A stretch of DNA of 64,000 bases. Origin: Novosphingobium sp. AAP83 (GTDB lineage: Bacteria > Pseudomonadota > Alphaproteobacteria > Sphingomonadales > Sphingomonadaceae). A program made the translations under genes and the position numbers. This document shows, one piece after another, positions 19,543 to 28,653 of this stretch (positions are counted from its first letter, which is position 1; the number at the start of each line of letters is the position of its first letter). Location of the stretch: assembly GCF_001295795.1 (NCBI RefSeq), contig NZ_LJHY01000057.1, positions 1 to 64,000 on the forward strand, written 5' to 3'. The notes below the pieces were generated by a model that saw only the letters and a program-made list of their open reading frames with translations, ran no database searches and was not told the DNA's origin.

Positions 19543-19570
19543 CCTTTATTGTGCAACGCCGTAGTGTCAA
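19543..19570 (-). promoter_or_regulatory. possible sigma-70 promoter of the cell wall hydrolase
   Basis: On the minus strand TTGACA (19570-19565) is followed after 16 bases by TAAAGG (19548-19543). The -35 is perfect and the -10 is weak, which is not unusual in alphaproteobacteria. It would give a long leader for the hydrolase gene. It lies just past the DUF1491 stop. Confidence 0.3.
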
Positions 19571-19577
19571 GGCTTGT

Positions 19578-19919
19578 TCACCTTGGCGACAGGTTGTCCC
19601 GGATGAACTGTTCCGGTTTTGCGACAGTCAGTTCAACTATCCACACATCGCGGTCCTGGGCCATGCGGCGGCTTAGATAATCTTCAAATTCCCTTTTATT
19701 ATCAGGCGCTTGAACCTTTACTTGCACCCATTTCCGGCTGCCATCCAACTGAGGCATCCGCTCAAACAACGAACCAAGACCCTGATTATCCAGCGTAACA
19801 ATAAGGATCGTGCCGCCATCACGCTCCCCCTTATGCAGCACCATGCCAAAATCATTGCCAGCCTGCGCCGTGCGGAGCAATCCTGAAACTTCTATATGTG
19901 CAGGGACCCGGTTTTCCAC
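19578..19919 (-). CDS. DUF1491 family protein
   Basis: A 113-residue soluble protein of the DUF1491 type. It has a small alpha/beta layout with HIEVSGLLRTAQAGNDFGMVLHKGERDGGTILI and a late RDVWIVELTV strand. It starts with GTG, which shares its G with the TAG stop of the upstream thioesterase gene (TAGTG), so translation is probably coupled. Function is unknown. Confidence 0.78.
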   Translation of the reverse strand: MENRVPAHIEVSGLLRTAQAGNDFGMVLHKGERDGGTILIVTLDNQGLGSLFERMPQLDGSRKWVQVKVQAPDNKREFEDYLSRRMAQDRDVWIVELTVAKPEQFIRDNLSPR

Positions 19920-20425
19920 TATTTCAACGCTTCGCGCAGGCCCGCATTATAGCCCTCAAGGCTGGATAAAGGGATGCGTGAACGCTGGAAGGTGCCAGTG
20001 CCACGGCCCACTTCCTCACCATGTGCATCAATCAACCGCGCTTCGGCTACCAGAACCCGGCGGCGGCCCGAAATCCAGCGACCTTCCGCAATCAATGGCC
20101 CTTCGCCAATCGGTTGGGTGAACAGCAAGTTGAACGATGTGGTCAGCAAAAATCGGTCTGTCACCATCGTGTTGGCCGCATAGAACGCAGCATCATCGAG
20201 CATCTTGAAATAGATCGTGCCATGCGCTGCCCCGGCTGCGTGAAAGCAGCTTCGCGTCACGTTGAAATGGATGCGCGAGATGCCTTCTGCCACCACTTCC
20301 AACCGCGATTCAAACAGATCGTTCACCGGAGCAGAACCATAAAGCCCTTCAAGCGCCCGCCAATGCAGCGATGCGCTATCTCCGCTTCCAGCGTTTGAAT
20401 CAGGCGGCGTCACGGTCAAGGACAT
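19919..20425 (-). CDS. PaaI-type hot-dog thioesterase
   Basis: A 168-residue hot-dog-fold protein. A central helix follows AAGAAHGTIYFKMLDDAAFYAANTM, and the sheet strands include FLLTTSFNLLFTQPIGEGPLIAEGRWISGRRRVLVAEARLID, matching PaaI/YdiI acyl-CoA thioesterases. The chosen start at 20425 overlaps the 3' end of ptsN by 26 bases; an upstream Met at 20491 would overlap more. No strong Shine-Dalgarno is seen, consistent with coupling to ptsN. Substrate is unknown. Confidence 0.82.
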   Translation of the reverse strand: MSLTVTPPDSNAGSGDSASLHWRALEGLYGSAPVNDLFESRLEVVAEGISRIHFNVTRSCFHAAGAAHGTIYFKMLDDAAFYAANTMVTDRFLLTTSFNLLFTQPIGEGPLIAEGRWISGRRRVLVAEARLIDAHGEEVGRGTGTFQRSRIPLSSLEGYNAGLREALK

Positions 20426-20861
20426 TGACCAGCAGGCCATAGAGCGCTTCGGCATTGGGGGCCGAAATGAGCCGTTCGTGCATGCGTTCATCGCGCATCA
20501 TCCGCGATATGGCCGCCAGCGCCTGCAAATGCGTGGCGCCTGCTTGCGATGGTGAAAGCAATCCGAACACGCAATCCACCGGCATGCCATCGGCAGAGGC
20601 AAATTCCACAGGGTTTTCAAGCCGGAAAAATGCCGCAACCGGGCGCTCCAGTCCATCAATCCGCGCATGCGGGATGGCCACACCGCGTCCAAATCCGGTG
20701 CTGCCCAACTTCTCGCGCTCGTCAATTCCGTCGGTCACCGCTTCGCCATCAAGCATATACACCTGCGCAAAGCAGCGCGAGAGATCGGCGAGGATCTGCT
20801 GCTTGCTATCGGCGCGAACCATGCGGACGGCCTGTGGATCAAGGGTAAACAAAGCCGTCAT
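20400..20861 (-). CDS. ptsN: PTS IIA-like nitrogen-regulatory protein PtsN
   Basis: A 153-residue EIIA(Ntr) domain. The phosphorylated His is H65 in GVAIPHARIDG. The protein accepts phosphate from NPr in the nitrogen PTS and regulates potassium, nitrogen and stress functions. It begins MTALFTLDPQAV at 20861; the frame upstream to 21122 has no homology. It follows hpf on the same strand with a 190-bp gap, a pairing common in proteobacteria. It overlaps the thioesterase gene. Confidence 0.93.
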   Translation of the reverse strand: MTALFTLDPQAVRMVRADSKQQILADLSRCFAQVYMLDGEAVTDGIDEREKLGSTGFGRGVAIPHARIDGLERPVAAFFRLENPVEFASADGMPVDCVFGLLSPSQAGATHLQALAAISRMMRDERMHERLISAPNAEALYGLLVNVLDRDAA

Positions 20862-20977
20862 AGTGCGGATAGATGTAATCACATAAGTGCTAAGGCACGG
20901 TGAATTGGGCCGCGCAATGCGCCCGAATGCGGGGGAACGCAAGAGCAAAGCGGCGGTTGTAATTGTGTCAAACAATT

Positions 20978-21006
20978 GGGGAGAGAGCGCAAGCGCCTCC
21001 CCCCTT
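20978..21006 (-). terminator. weak hairpin between hpf and ptsN
   Basis: GGGGAG (20978-20983) and GCGC (20987-20990) pair with GCGC (20993-20996) and CTCCCC (20997-21002), leaving a 3-base bulge and a very tight loop. On the minus strand the tail is AATTGTTT, so termination would be inefficient. A TTGACA at 20971-20966 just beyond it may help start ptsN, but no good -10 follows. Confidence 0.3.
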
Positions 21007-21032
21007 TTGGCAAACCGGTTGAAAATGCCTGT

Positions 21033-21063
21033 GTTTACTTGGGCTCCACGTTTACTTGGGCTC
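21033..21063. repeat. short tandem duplication at the hpf stop codon
   Basis: The 14-base unit GTTTACTTGGGCTC occurs at 21033-21046 and again at 21050-21063, a 17-base period. The second unit covers the last three codons and stop of hpf, so the gene's end (Glu-Pro-Lys-stop) is duplicated just outside it. Confidence 0.85.
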
Positions 21064-21636
21064 AACCCAGCCAATCGAACCGTCACCACGGCGATAGACC
21101 ATGTTATGTGCGCCTGTACCAAGGTTCTTGAACATCAAGGCGTTGGTGTTGCGCAGATCGAGCATCATCACCGCATCGGCCACCGTTGCCGTTGGCACAT
21201 CGACGCGGGTTTCGGCGATCACCAAAGGCGCATCGGCCGGTTCATCCTCGCTCGCCTCGTCATGCGCGAACACGGTATACGTTGCGTCCTGCACGATAAG
21301 GTTAGATTCATCGGTCTTGCGCGCGTGATCGGCGTTTTCGTGGCGCGCGGTCAAGCGGCGCTTGTAGCGGCGAAGCTGCTTTTCGATCTTGTCAGCCGAT
21401 TGATCGAACGCAGCATGGGCGTCTTGCGCGCTAGCACCGCCTTTCAGGATCAATCCGTTGGTCACATGCGTGACGATATCGCAGCGAAATCCGGCATGTG
21501 GTGCTTTTCCCATCGTGACATGGGAGGAAATCGCTCGGGAGAAATACTTGTCGACGATGGCGGAAAGACGTTCCTCGGCATGTGTCTGCAAGGCAGCGCC
21601 GGTATCGACCTGGTGTCCCGAAACGCGAATATCCAT
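21052..21636 (-). CDS. hpf: ribosome hibernation-promoting factor, long form
   Basis: A 194-residue long HPF. The N-terminal HPF/RaiA domain (MDIRVSGHQVDTG.. to about 100, with KIEKQLRRYKRRL) binds the 30S decoding site. The C-terminal dimerization domain (about 135-194) carries VADAVMMLDLRNTNALMFKN and RRGDGSIGWVEPK. Long HPF alone makes 100S ribosome dimers in starved cells. An AGGAG lies about 10 bases upstream of the ATG. The 3' end is duplicated just downstream. ptsN follows on the same strand. Confidence 0.95.
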   Translation of the reverse strand: MDIRVSGHQVDTGAALQTHAEERLSAIVDKYFSRAISSHVTMGKAPHAGFRCDIVTHVTNGLILKGGASAQDAHAAFDQSADKIEKQLRRYKRRLTARHENADHARKTDESNLIVQDATYTVFAHDEASEDEPADAPLVIAETRVDVPTATVADAVMMLDLRNTNALMFKNLGTGAHNMVYRRGDGSIGWVEPK

Positions 21637-21682
21637 ATCTCACTTCTCCTGTGTACTCAGGCGAACCAGCCCAATCACACCA

Positions 21683-22372
21683 TCAGCGTGACCAGATCGG
21701 CTCGCTAAATCCCGCCATGAATTCGGCATGACGGGCAAGCTCCTCCTCGCTCGCACTATGCGGGCGCGGGGAACGGAAAGTGCGGGTAACCGACGACGAC
21801 GTGCCGATCACCGGCTGTTCGGACAGCATCCTTGCTTCTGCCGCAAGTTCGAGCCCGATCTGCCGTCCACCCTGCAACTCTACGTAGAGCTGCGCGAGCA
21901 GTTCCGCATCCAATAGCGCCCCATGCTTGGTGCGGTGGCTACGGTCGATCCCATAGCGTGAGCACAACGCATCAAGGCTGAGTTTGGCACCGGGATGTTT
22001 GCGGCGGGCAATCGCCACGGTGTCCACCATCCGGTCCCTGTTGACGGGGGTAAGCCCGCACATTTCCAGCTCGTTGTTCATAAAGCCGAAGTCGAACCCG
22101 GCATTGTGCGCAACCAGCGGCGAATCTTGGATGAATTCGAGGAATTCGCCCGCTTTTTCAGCGAATTTGGGCTTGTCCGAAAGGAACGCGATGGACAACC
22201 CGTGCACGGCCTCGGCTTCGGCCGGCATATCGCGTTCGGGATTGAAATAGCAATGATAAACCGCACCGGAAGGTACCCGGTTGATCATCTCGATGCAGCC
22301 GATTTCCACCAGTCTATCCCCCGATCTTGGATCGAGGCCGGTCGTCTCTGTATCGAAAACGATCTCACGCAT
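21683..22372 (-). CDS. dnaQ: DNA polymerase III epsilon subunit (proofreading exonuclease)
   Basis: A 229-residue 3'-5' exonuclease of the DnaQ/DEDDh type. The motifs are FDTETTGLDPRSG (Exo I, residues 5-17), HNAGFDFGF (Exo II) and HGALLDAELLA (Exo III with the general-base His). The C-terminal 45 residues are proline- and serine-rich and should contact the polymerase alpha subunit. The start MREIVFDTETTGL is family-typical. It lies between hpf and coaE on the same strand. Confidence 0.94.
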   Translation of the reverse strand: MREIVFDTETTGLDPRSGDRLVEIGCIEMINRVPSGAVYHCYFNPERDMPAEAEAVHGLSIAFLSDKPKFAEKAGEFLEFIQDSPLVAHNAGFDFGFMNNELEMCGLTPVNRDRMVDTVAIARRKHPGAKLSLDALCSRYGIDRSHRTKHGALLDAELLAQLYVELQGGRQIGLELAAEARMLSEQPVIGTSSSVTRTFRSPRPHSASEEELARHAEFMAGFSEPIWSR

Positions 22373-22420
22373 TATCGGATATGTGGACCTGCATAAGGGG
22401 GCTGGCAAGGGGCGTTGGGG

Positions 22421-23026
22421 TTAATGGTGCGGGTTTTTTTCACGGATAGCGGTGACCAGTGCCGCCACTTGCGCATGCGTCTCCTCCAGCGTTACCCCGG
22501 TGTCGATTACATGGGTGGCGCGGGCGCGTTTTTCCGCGTCGGGCACTTGCAACGAAAGGATATGCGCAAACTTTTCAGGCGTCATCCCGGGGCGGGCCAG
22601 CACACGTGTCCGTTGCATATGCGCGGGCGCAGAAACGACGATCACCGCGTCAAGATCCGCGCCATGGCCCTTTTCGAACAGCAGCGGAATATCGAATACC
22701 ACCAGGCCCTCGCCCATATGCTCGATCATGAACGCCTCACGCATTTGCGCAACGGCGGGGTGAACAATCGCCTCAAGCTGTTTGAGCGCAACAGGATCAC
22801 CGAAGACTTTTGCGCCAAGCTCCTGCCGTTTGACGCCTTCGGGACCGGTCGTTCCAGGAAACGCGGCTTCAATCGCGGGCAGCAGCACGCCACCTGGCCC
22901 TTGCAACTGGTGCACGGCGGCATCGGCATCGAACACCGGCACGCCCAGTTCACGCAGCATCAGCGCCACCGCCGATTTACCCATGCCGATAGAACCGGTG
23001 AGTCCTGCGATGAACGGGCGGCTCAT
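22421..23026 (-). CDS. coaE: dephospho-CoA kinase
   Basis: A 201-residue P-loop kinase for the last step of CoA synthesis. Walker A is GLTGSIGMGKS (residues 8-18). The substrate-lid segment with VFDIPLLFEKG follows near 110. It overlaps the aroE stop by four bases (ATGA), so the two are translationally coupled. The order coaE after aroE and maf is conserved in alphaproteobacteria. Confidence 0.95.
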   Translation of the reverse strand: MSRPFIAGLTGSIGMGKSAVALMLRELGVPVFDADAAVHQLQGPGGVLLPAIEAAFPGTTGPEGVKRQELGAKVFGDPVALKQLEAIVHPAVAQMREAFMIEHMGEGLVVFDIPLLFEKGHGADLDAVIVVSAPAHMQRTRVLARPGMTPEKFAHILSLQVPDAEKRARATHVIDTGVTLEETHAQVAALVTAIREKNPHH

Positions 23027-23880
23027 GCCAGCAACCTTGAGCGCAGTTCGGCATCAGCTTCCCCGCGCGGCGGGGTCGCCCCGAAGAAGCGGCGGAAGGC
23101 ATGGTCGGCTTGGCCAATCAACATCGAAAGGCCATCAACAGTGGCAAATCCCGAACCTCTAGCCAACTTGAGGAATGGCGTTTCGAGCGGTGATGTGACG
23201 ATATCGTAGAAAACCGACCCCGGCGGGGCATGGCTTATATCAAACACCAGCGGCGGTTGGCCGGTCATGCCAAGGGCCGTCGCATTGACCACCAGATCAA
23301 GGCAGCTCGTCCGATCATCAAAGGCAAAATCGGTGGCATCGGCAAAGTGATCAAGCGGAGCGACGTGGTGTTCACCCTTGGGATCAAGCTCATCGAGCAG
23401 CGCCCGCGCTTTCTCCACATTGCGCCCTGACAGCACGATCACCATGCCCGCATCGGCCAGTGCCGCAATGATCGCGCGCGCCGCGCCGCCTGTGCCCAAA
23501 ACGCGGGCCATGCGGAAGTAATGCGTTTGCGCCAGCAGCGGCTGTAACGGTTCAAGAAAGCCCGGCGCATCGGTATTGTAGCCCACCAGCCCGCCCTCTT
23601 CGGGAACAATCGTGTTTACCGCGCCAATCCGCGCCGCCAGCGGATCAAGCCGATCGAGCAAGGGGATCACCGCCTGCTTGTGCGGCATCGTCACATTGCA
23701 ACCGCGCCAATCGGGATCGCTCCTGCGCCCTGCCAGATAACCGGTAAGCCCCTCTGCCGTTACATGAGCGCGGTCATAGCGTCCGGGCAGGCCCAGCTTC
23801 TCCAACCAGAAACCATGGATTACTGGCGATTTAGATTGGGCAATCGGATCACCGATCACCTCGGCATAAGGCTGGCTCAC
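23023..23880 (-). CDS. aroE: shikimate dehydrogenase
   Basis: A 285-residue NADPH-dependent enzyme reducing 3-dehydroshikimate in aromatic amino acid synthesis. The shikimate-binding segment [11 protein letters not shown] (with SxS-type Ser), the catalytic Lys in NVTMPHK, VNTI, and the dinucleotide motif LGTGGAARA are all present. It overlaps maf upstream and coaE downstream by ATGA at each junction. Confidence 0.95.
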   Translation of the reverse strand: MSQPYAEVIGDPIAQSKSPVIHGFWLEKLGLPGRYDRAHVTAEGLTGYLAGRRSDPDWRGCNVTMPHKQAVIPLLDRLDPLAARIGAVNTIVPEEGGLVGYNTDAPGFLEPLQPLLAQTHYFRMARVLGTGGAARAIIAALADAGMVIVLSGRNVEKARALLDELDPKGEHHVAPLDHFADATDFAFDDRTSCLDLVVNATALGMTGQPPLVFDISHAPPGSVFYDIVTSPLETPFLKLARGSGFATVDGLSMLIGQADHAFRRFFGATPPRGEADAELRSRLLA

Positions 23881-24464
23881 GCTTCCAGCTCGCCCAGATC
23901 GCGCAGCGCGCCCAGCAGCGCCAGCAGCGGCATACCCAGAACGGTGAAATGGCTGCCCTCGACCGATTCAAACAATTGCGCGCCCAGTGCCTCCATCCGG
24001 AACACGCCGACACAGCCTGAGACTGCGGGCCATTCCCTGTGGAGATAGCTCTGGATAAAGCTGTCGGAAAGGCTGCGCACGCGAAGCCGCGCGCATTCGG
24101 TATGACGCCACATGCACTGCCCGTCACGCATCAGCACCGCAGCGGAATGAAGTCGCATTTCGTTGCCGGAAAAGAACGCCAGATGTTCAGCAGCGTTTTC
24201 GCGGCTCACCGGTTTGTCAAACAAGCGGCCACCCACTTCAACCAGCGAATCCCCGCCAAGCACCAGCCGTCCGGGCATGCTGACCGAAATGGCTAGTGCT
24301 TTAGCTTCGGCAAGAACCATCGCGATATCGGCAGGCGGCACACCGATCAGTTCGCGTTTGATCGCGCCTTCATCCACATCGCCTGCGCGCGCTTCAAACG
24401 GCACGCCGGCGGCTTCCAGCATCATTTTGCGCGAAGCGCTTTGGCTGGCCAGAACAAGAGTCAT
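23877..24464 (-). CDS. Maf-like nucleoside triphosphate pyrophosphatase
   Basis: A 195-residue Maf/YceF-fold protein that hydrolyses non-canonical nucleotides to monophosphates. Typical features are [12 protein letters not shown] at the N terminus, [18 protein letters not shown] (catalytic Asp and Lys-Pro) and [28 protein letters not shown] at the end. YceF-type (7-methyl-GTP) specificity is possible, since the key strand is GGDS rather than GADT. It overlaps ppsR by ATGA. Confidence 0.9.
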   Translation of the reverse strand: MTLVLASQSASRKMMLEAAGVPFEARAGDVDEGAIKRELIGVPPADIAMVLAEAKALAISVSMPGRLVLGGDSLVEVGGRLFDKPVSRENAAEHLAFFSGNEMRLHSAAVLMRDGQCMWRHTECARLRVRSLSDSFIQSYLHREWPAVSGCVGVFRMEALGAQLFESVEGSHFTVLGMPLLALLGALRDLGELEA

Positions 24465-25303
24465 ATCGGTTTTACACCATCACTATTGCCGCCAGCAGCG
24501 GCACGTTCATTGTATAAATTGATCACAGCGGCCGCCGTCTCTTCGATCGATCGGCGCGATACATCGATCACCGGCCAGCCGTTATCGGCAAACATCCGCC
24601 GCGCATACTGCACTTCGCGGTTCACATGATCGTTATCCACATAGGCTGTTTCGGGCGCTTGATTGAGCGATAAGAGCCGGTTGCGCCGCACCGCGATCAG
24701 GCGTTCCGGGCTTGTCGTCAGCCCCACTACCAGCGGACGGCCCAGCGAAAACAGCATCGAAGGCGGCGGGCTTTCCACCACGATCGGGATATTGGCCACT
24801 TTATACCCGCGATTGGCCAGATAGATCGACGTTGGCGTCTTGGAGCAGCGCGAAACGCCCGCCAACACGATATCGGCCTCCTCCCAATTCTCCCAGTTCA
24901 CGCCATCATCATGGGCAATAGTGAACTGGATGGCGTCAACGCGCGCAAAATAGGCTTCGTCCATGATGTGTTGCCTACCGGGGCGGCCTTTGGCCTGCAC
25001 GCCAAGTTGCTGCTCCAGCGCATCGGTCACCGCATCAAGCGCGGCAACACTGGGCAGGCCCAGCGTGACGCAGCGTTTTTCCAGCCGCTCGCGCGTTTCG
25101 GGATTGACTAGTGTATAAAGCACAAGCCCCGGGTTTGCAGCGATTTCGCCCATGATACGGTCAAGGTGCTGCATTGAACGTACCATTGGCCAGAAGTGGC
25201 GCACAACATCAGCCCCGTCGAACTGGGCCAGCGCCGCCTTGGCGATCATCTCCAGCGTTTCGCCGGTGGAATCAGATAGGAGGTGCAGGTGCAAACGCTG
25301 CAT
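24461..25303 (-). CDS. ppsR: pyruvate, water dikinase regulatory protein (DUF299)
   Basis: A 280-residue bifunctional kinase/phosphorylase family protein (DUF299, RP001-like) that controls PEP synthase or PPDK by ADP-dependent phosphorylation. The P-loop-like motif is [18 protein letters not shown] near residue 150. It starts at [15 protein letters not shown]; the 82 residues upstream in frame fall inside the origin-like region and are not homologous. It is divergent from hemE, the arrangement found at the Caulobacter and Rickettsia origins, and it heads the maf-aroE-coaE run. Confidence 0.94.
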   Translation of the reverse strand: MQRLHLHLLSDSTGETLEMIAKAALAQFDGADVVRHFWPMVRSMQHLDRIMGEIAANPGLVLYTLVNPETRERLEKRCVTLGLPSVAALDAVTDALEQQLGVQAKGRPGRQHIMDEAYFARVDAIQFTIAHDDGVNWENWEEADIVLAGVSRCSKTPTSIYLANRGYKVANIPIVVESPPPSMLFSLGRPLVVGLTTSPERLIAVRRNRLLSLNQAPETAYVDNDHVNREVQYARRMFADNGWPVIDVSRRSIEETAAAVINLYNERAAAGGNSDGVKPI

Positions 25304-25651
25304 TTTGGCGCTTTCTTGGAGGGTCTGCCCTATCTTGGGATGAACCTGTGGAAACAGGAGAGATAAACCACGGGACAGAGCCGGGGACAAGTTGAAGCGG
25401 TAATTCCATGCTTCTTTCCGGCCCGTTTGACCCCCGCTTATCGACAGCTCCGCTAACTTGTCCCCAGCCTGTGGAGAGCGTTGAGAACTTTCTCTTGACC
25501 CAATTCCGGGCAGAGTCGCAGCCGGGAAAAAGGGTGGAAACTGACTCACAAATCGGGCAGACCGTCGTCATCCCCGCTTTCCACAGGGCCAACAACTATC
25601 ATCAACCTGATTCTAAGAATCTTGTTTAAGTAGAATGGATCGAAACCCGCA
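25304..25651. other. oriC: putative chromosomal replication origin (oriC), ppsR-hemE gap
   Basis: This 348-base gap lies between the DUF299 gene and hemE, where the origin lies in Caulobacter crescentus and Rickettsia. It holds DnaA-box-like sites: TTATCGACA at 25438-25446 (one change from TTATCCACA) and three weaker ones with a perfect TCCACA half at 25347-25355, 25470-25478 and 25578-25586. An inverted pair GGGGACAAGTT/AACTTGTCCCC spans 25383-25393 and 25455-25465. Four GANTC methylation sites occur within 25513-25621. The last 60 bases are AT-rich next to hemE. No full CtrA box was found. It also holds the promoters of both flanking genes. Confidence 0.65.
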
Positions 25652-26677
25652 ATGCCCGGCCCACTTCTCGATACGCTTCAAGGTGCCAATCTTGCCCGTC
25701 GTCCGATCTGGCTCATGCGTCAGGCCGGGCGTTACCTTCCCGAGTACCGTGAACTGCGCGCTGAACGCGGCGGGTTCCTCGCGCTGGTCTATGATACCGA
25801 TGCGGCGGCCGAGGTTACGGTGCAGCCAATCCGCAGGTTCGGCTTTGATGGCGCGATCCTGTTTTCCGATATCCTGATCGTGCCCTATGCGATGGGTCAG
25901 GATCTCCAGTTCCTCGCAGGCGAAGGTCCGCACCTTTCGCCAACGCTCATCGATGCCACGCTGAAGAGCCTCACAGCCGTGCCTGAGCGTCTTTCGCCAA
26001 TTTATGAGACCGTGGCCAAGGTCAAGGCCCAGTTAAGCCCTGAGACGACGTTGCTGGGCTTTGCAGGAAGTCCATGGACCGTTGCAACCTACATGGTCGC
26101 AGGCGAAGGCAGCCGTGATCATCACGATACCCGCGCAATGGCCTATCGCGATCCGCAAGCTTTTCAGGCGATCATCGATGCGATCACTGATGTAACGATC
26201 GAATATCTCTCGGGCCAAGTCGAAGCGGGTGCCGAAGGCCTGCAATTGTTCGATTCATGGGCGGGCAGTCTTGCTCCTGCGCAATTCGAACGCTGGGTCA
26301 TTGCTCCCAACGCCAAAATCGCCGCCGAAATGCAGCGCCGCTATCCGCATGTTCCCGTCATCGGTTTCCCCAAAGGCGCGGGCGAAAAGCTGGCTGCTTA
26401 TGCCCGTGAAACCGGCGTCAATGCGGTGGGCGTGGACGAAACCATCGATCCGCTGTGGGCCGCGCGCGAATTGCCCGCGAACATGCCGGTTCAGGGCAAT
26501 CTCGATCCGCTGCTGCTGCTTTCGGGCGGCGCAGAGCTTGAAAAACACACCATCCGCGTGCTCGAAGCTTTTGCTGATCGCCCGCATGTGTTCAATCTGG
26601 GCCACGGCATCGGCCAGTTCACCCCGATTGACCATGTCGAGCAATTGCTGAAGATAGTGCGGGGCTGGTCGCGGTAA
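25652..26677 (+). CDS. hemE: uroporphyrinogen decarboxylase
   Basis: A 341-residue cytosolic enzyme converting uroporphyrinogen III to coproporphyrinogen III in heme synthesis. Signatures are RRPIWLMRQAGRYLPEYRE at residues 16-34, the catalytic Asp in FDGAILFSDI, GFAGSPWTVATYM and the C-terminal NLGHGI. It begins the hemE-hemJ-rho group and is divergent from ppsR across the putative origin. No strong Shine-Dalgarno is visible before the ATG. Confidence 0.97.
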   Translation: MPGPLLDTLQGANLARRPIWLMRQAGRYLPEYRELRAERGGFLALVYDTDAAAEVTVQPIRRFGFDGAILFSDILIVPYAMGQDLQFLAGEGPHLSPTLIDATLKSLTAVPERLSPIYETVAKVKAQLSPETTLLGFAGSPWTVATYMVAGEGSRDHHDTRAMAYRDPQAFQAIIDAITDVTIEYLSGQVEAGAEGLQLFDSWAGSLAPAQFERWVIAPNAKIAAEMQRRYPHVPVIGFPKGAGEKLAAYARETGVNAVGVDETIDPLWAARELPANMPVQGNLDPLLLLSGGAELEKHTIRVLEAFADRPHVFNLGHGIGQFTPIDHVEQLLKIVRGWSR

Positions 26678-26765
26678 AACTGCCCTTTCGCGGCCCTTGC
26701 AAACTGTTCATGTCCCGCCGAAATAACGGTGGGGCGTCGAAGCAAGCGTAGCGGAACCGCAACTC

Positions 26766-27209
26766 ATGCAGCAGGTATTGGCGATGATCTATCTTTGGCT
26801 GAAGGCCGGCCACCTTATCTTCGTGATCTTCTGGATGGCGGGGTTGTTCATGCTGCCCCGCTTCTTCGTCTATCATCAAGAAGCGCCCGAAGGTTCGCCT
26901 GAAAGCGCGATTTGGGTAGACCGTGAGAGCAAGCTGATGAAAATCATCATGTGGCCCGCGCTGGTCGTGGTCTGGGTGCTCGGTATGGCGCTCGCTTTCA
27001 ACATCGACGCCTTCCAGCAAGGCTGGTTTCACGCCAAATTTGCGGTTGTTCTGGCGCTGACCGCCTACCACTTCTGGTTGGCCAATTACGCCCAACTGCT
27101 CGCTGCCGGACAGCGCAAACTCACCGGCAAAAAGCTGCGGCTCCTGAATGAAATCCCCGGCATTGCCGCTGCACTGATCGTCATTCTGGTGATCGTAAAG
27201 CCATTCTGA
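26766..27209 (+). CDS. hemJ: protoporphyrinogen oxidase HemJ
   Basis: A 147-residue integral membrane heme protein (UPF0093) that oxidizes protoporphyrinogen IX. It has four hydrophobic helices. The conserved AGHLIFVIFWMAGLFMLPRFFVYH segment near residues 14-37 holds the essential His, and KLMKIIMWPAL holds the conserved Lys. It lies between hemE and rho, as in other alphaproteobacteria that lack hemG and hemY. A second Met at 26784 would remove six residues. Confidence 0.93.
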   Translation: MQQVLAMIYLWLKAGHLIFVIFWMAGLFMLPRFFVYHQEAPEGSPESAIWVDRESKLMKIIMWPALVVVWVLGMALAFNIDAFQQGWFHAKFAVVLALTAYHFWLANYAQLLAAGQRKLTGKKLRLLNEIPGIAAALIVILVIVKPF

Positions 27210-27361
27210 TCCAACAGTTTCATTGACTAACCCGCCCTACCGGCATATCCCGCGATCCACCGGAAACAGATGCGCTGCCCCGATGCAGCCGCCCTCTTGC
27301 TTTCTCCAAGCCCCTCAGAGGCTTCCGGCCATTTCCAGCTTCCGCTTTGGACACACGTGAT

Positions 27362-28618
27362 ATGCATTTGAAAGAATTGAAGAAAAAAACCCCAGCAGAG
27401 CTGGTCCAGATGGCCGAAGAGCTTGAGGTCGAAGGCGCCAGCACGCTGCGCCGCCAGGATCTGATGTTCGCGATCCTCAAGGAAATGGCCGAAGATGGCG
27501 AGGAAATCCTCGGCATCGGCACCATCGAAGTTCTGCCCGATGGCTTTGGCTTCTTGCGCAGCCCCGAAGCCAATTACCTCGCTGGTCCTGACGATATTTA
27601 CGTTTCGCCCAATCAGGTCCGCAAATGGGGCCTGCGCACGGGTGATACCGTCGAGGGCGAAGTCCGCGCCCCCAAGGATGGCGAACGCTATTTCTCGATC
27701 ACGCGCCTGATCAAGGTCAACTTCGATGATCCCGATGCAGTGCGCCACCGCGTCAACTTCGATAACCTCACTCCGCTTTACCCGAATGAACGTTTGCGGC
27801 TTGATACGCTTGACCCCACGGTCAAGGACAAGTCTGCCCGCGTGATCGATCTGGTTAGCCCGCAGGGCAAAGGCCAGCGCGCATTGATCGTTGCGCCGCC
27901 GCGCACCGGTAAAACCGTGCTGCTGCAAAACATGGCCAAGGCCATCACAGACAATCATCCCGAAGTGTTCCTGATCGTCCTGCTGGTCGATGAACGCCCC
28001 GAAGAAGTTACCGACATGCAACGCAGCGTGAAGGGCGAGGTCATCTCTTCAACCTTTGACGAGCCCGCCACCCGCCACGTACAAGTGGCTGAAATGGTGA
28101 TCGAAAAGGCCAAGCGTCTGGTCGAACACAAGCGCGACGTGGTGATCCTGCTCGATTCGATCACACGCCTTGGCCGTGCTTACAACACCGTGGTGCCTTC
28201 ATCGGGCAAAGTCCTGACCGGCGGTGTTGATGCCAACGCCCTGCAACGCCCCAAGCGCTTCTTCGGTGCTGCGCGCAACATCGAAGAGGGCGGCTCGCTC
28301 TCAATCATCGCCACCGCCCTGATCGATACCGGCAGCCGCATGGACGAAGTGATCTTTGAAGAATTCAAGGGCACCGGCAACTCGGAAATCGTGCTTGACC
28401 GCAAGGTCGCTGACAAACGCATCTTCCCCGCGCTTGATGTGGGCAAGAGCGGCACCCGCAAGGAAGAACTGCTGGTTGCCAAGGACCAGCTCAGCAAAAT
28501 GTGGGTTCTGCGCCGCATTCTGATGCAGATGGGCACAATCGACGCGATGGAATTCCTGCTCGACAAGATGAAGGAATCCAAGACCAACGAAGATTTCTTC
28601 GCCACGATGAATCAATAA
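27362..28618 (+). CDS. rho: transcription termination factor Rho
   Basis: A 418-residue hexameric RNA helicase that ends transcripts. It has the N-terminal helix bundle ([14 protein letters not shown]), the OSB RNA-binding domain with GFGFLR, Walker A APPRTGKT near residue 182, Walker [17 protein letters not shown] near 260 and the R-loop [11 protein letters not shown]. The ATG at 27362 is preferred over the in-frame TTG at 27347 because it matches the family N terminus. A 152-bp leader precedes it. A terminator follows. Confidence 0.97.
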   Translation: MHLKELKKKTPAELVQMAEELEVEGASTLRRQDLMFAILKEMAEDGEEILGIGTIEVLPDGFGFLRSPEANYLAGPDDIYVSPNQVRKWGLRTGDTVEGEVRAPKDGERYFSITRLIKVNFDDPDAVRHRVNFDNLTPLYPNERLRLDTLDPTVKDKSARVIDLVSPQGKGQRALIVAPPRTGKTVLLQNMAKAITDNHPEVFLIVLLVDERPEEVTDMQRSVKGEVISSTFDEPATRHVQVAEMVIEKAKRLVEHKRDVVILLDSITRLGRAYNTVVPSSGKVLTGGVDANALQRPKRFFGAARNIEEGGSLSIIATALIDTGSRMDEVIFEEFKGTGNSEIVLDRKVADKRIFPALDVGKSGTRKEELLVAKDQLSKMWVLRRILMQMGTIDAMEFLLDKMKESKTNEDFFATMNQ

Positions 28619-28621
28619 CCC

Positions 28622-28647
28622 AAGGCCCGGAGAAATCCGGGCCTTTT
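28622..28647 (+). terminator. Rho-independent terminator after rho
   Basis: GGCCCGG (28624-28630) pairs with CCGGGCC (28637-28643), followed by a T run. It begins 4 bases after the rho stop. Confidence 0.85.
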
Positions 28648-28653
28648 GCCAAT

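Noticed and set aside
20966..20971. TTGACA upstream of ptsN as a full promoter
   Set aside because: No acceptable -10 lies 15-19 bases downstream, so it was only mentioned, not listed as a promoter.
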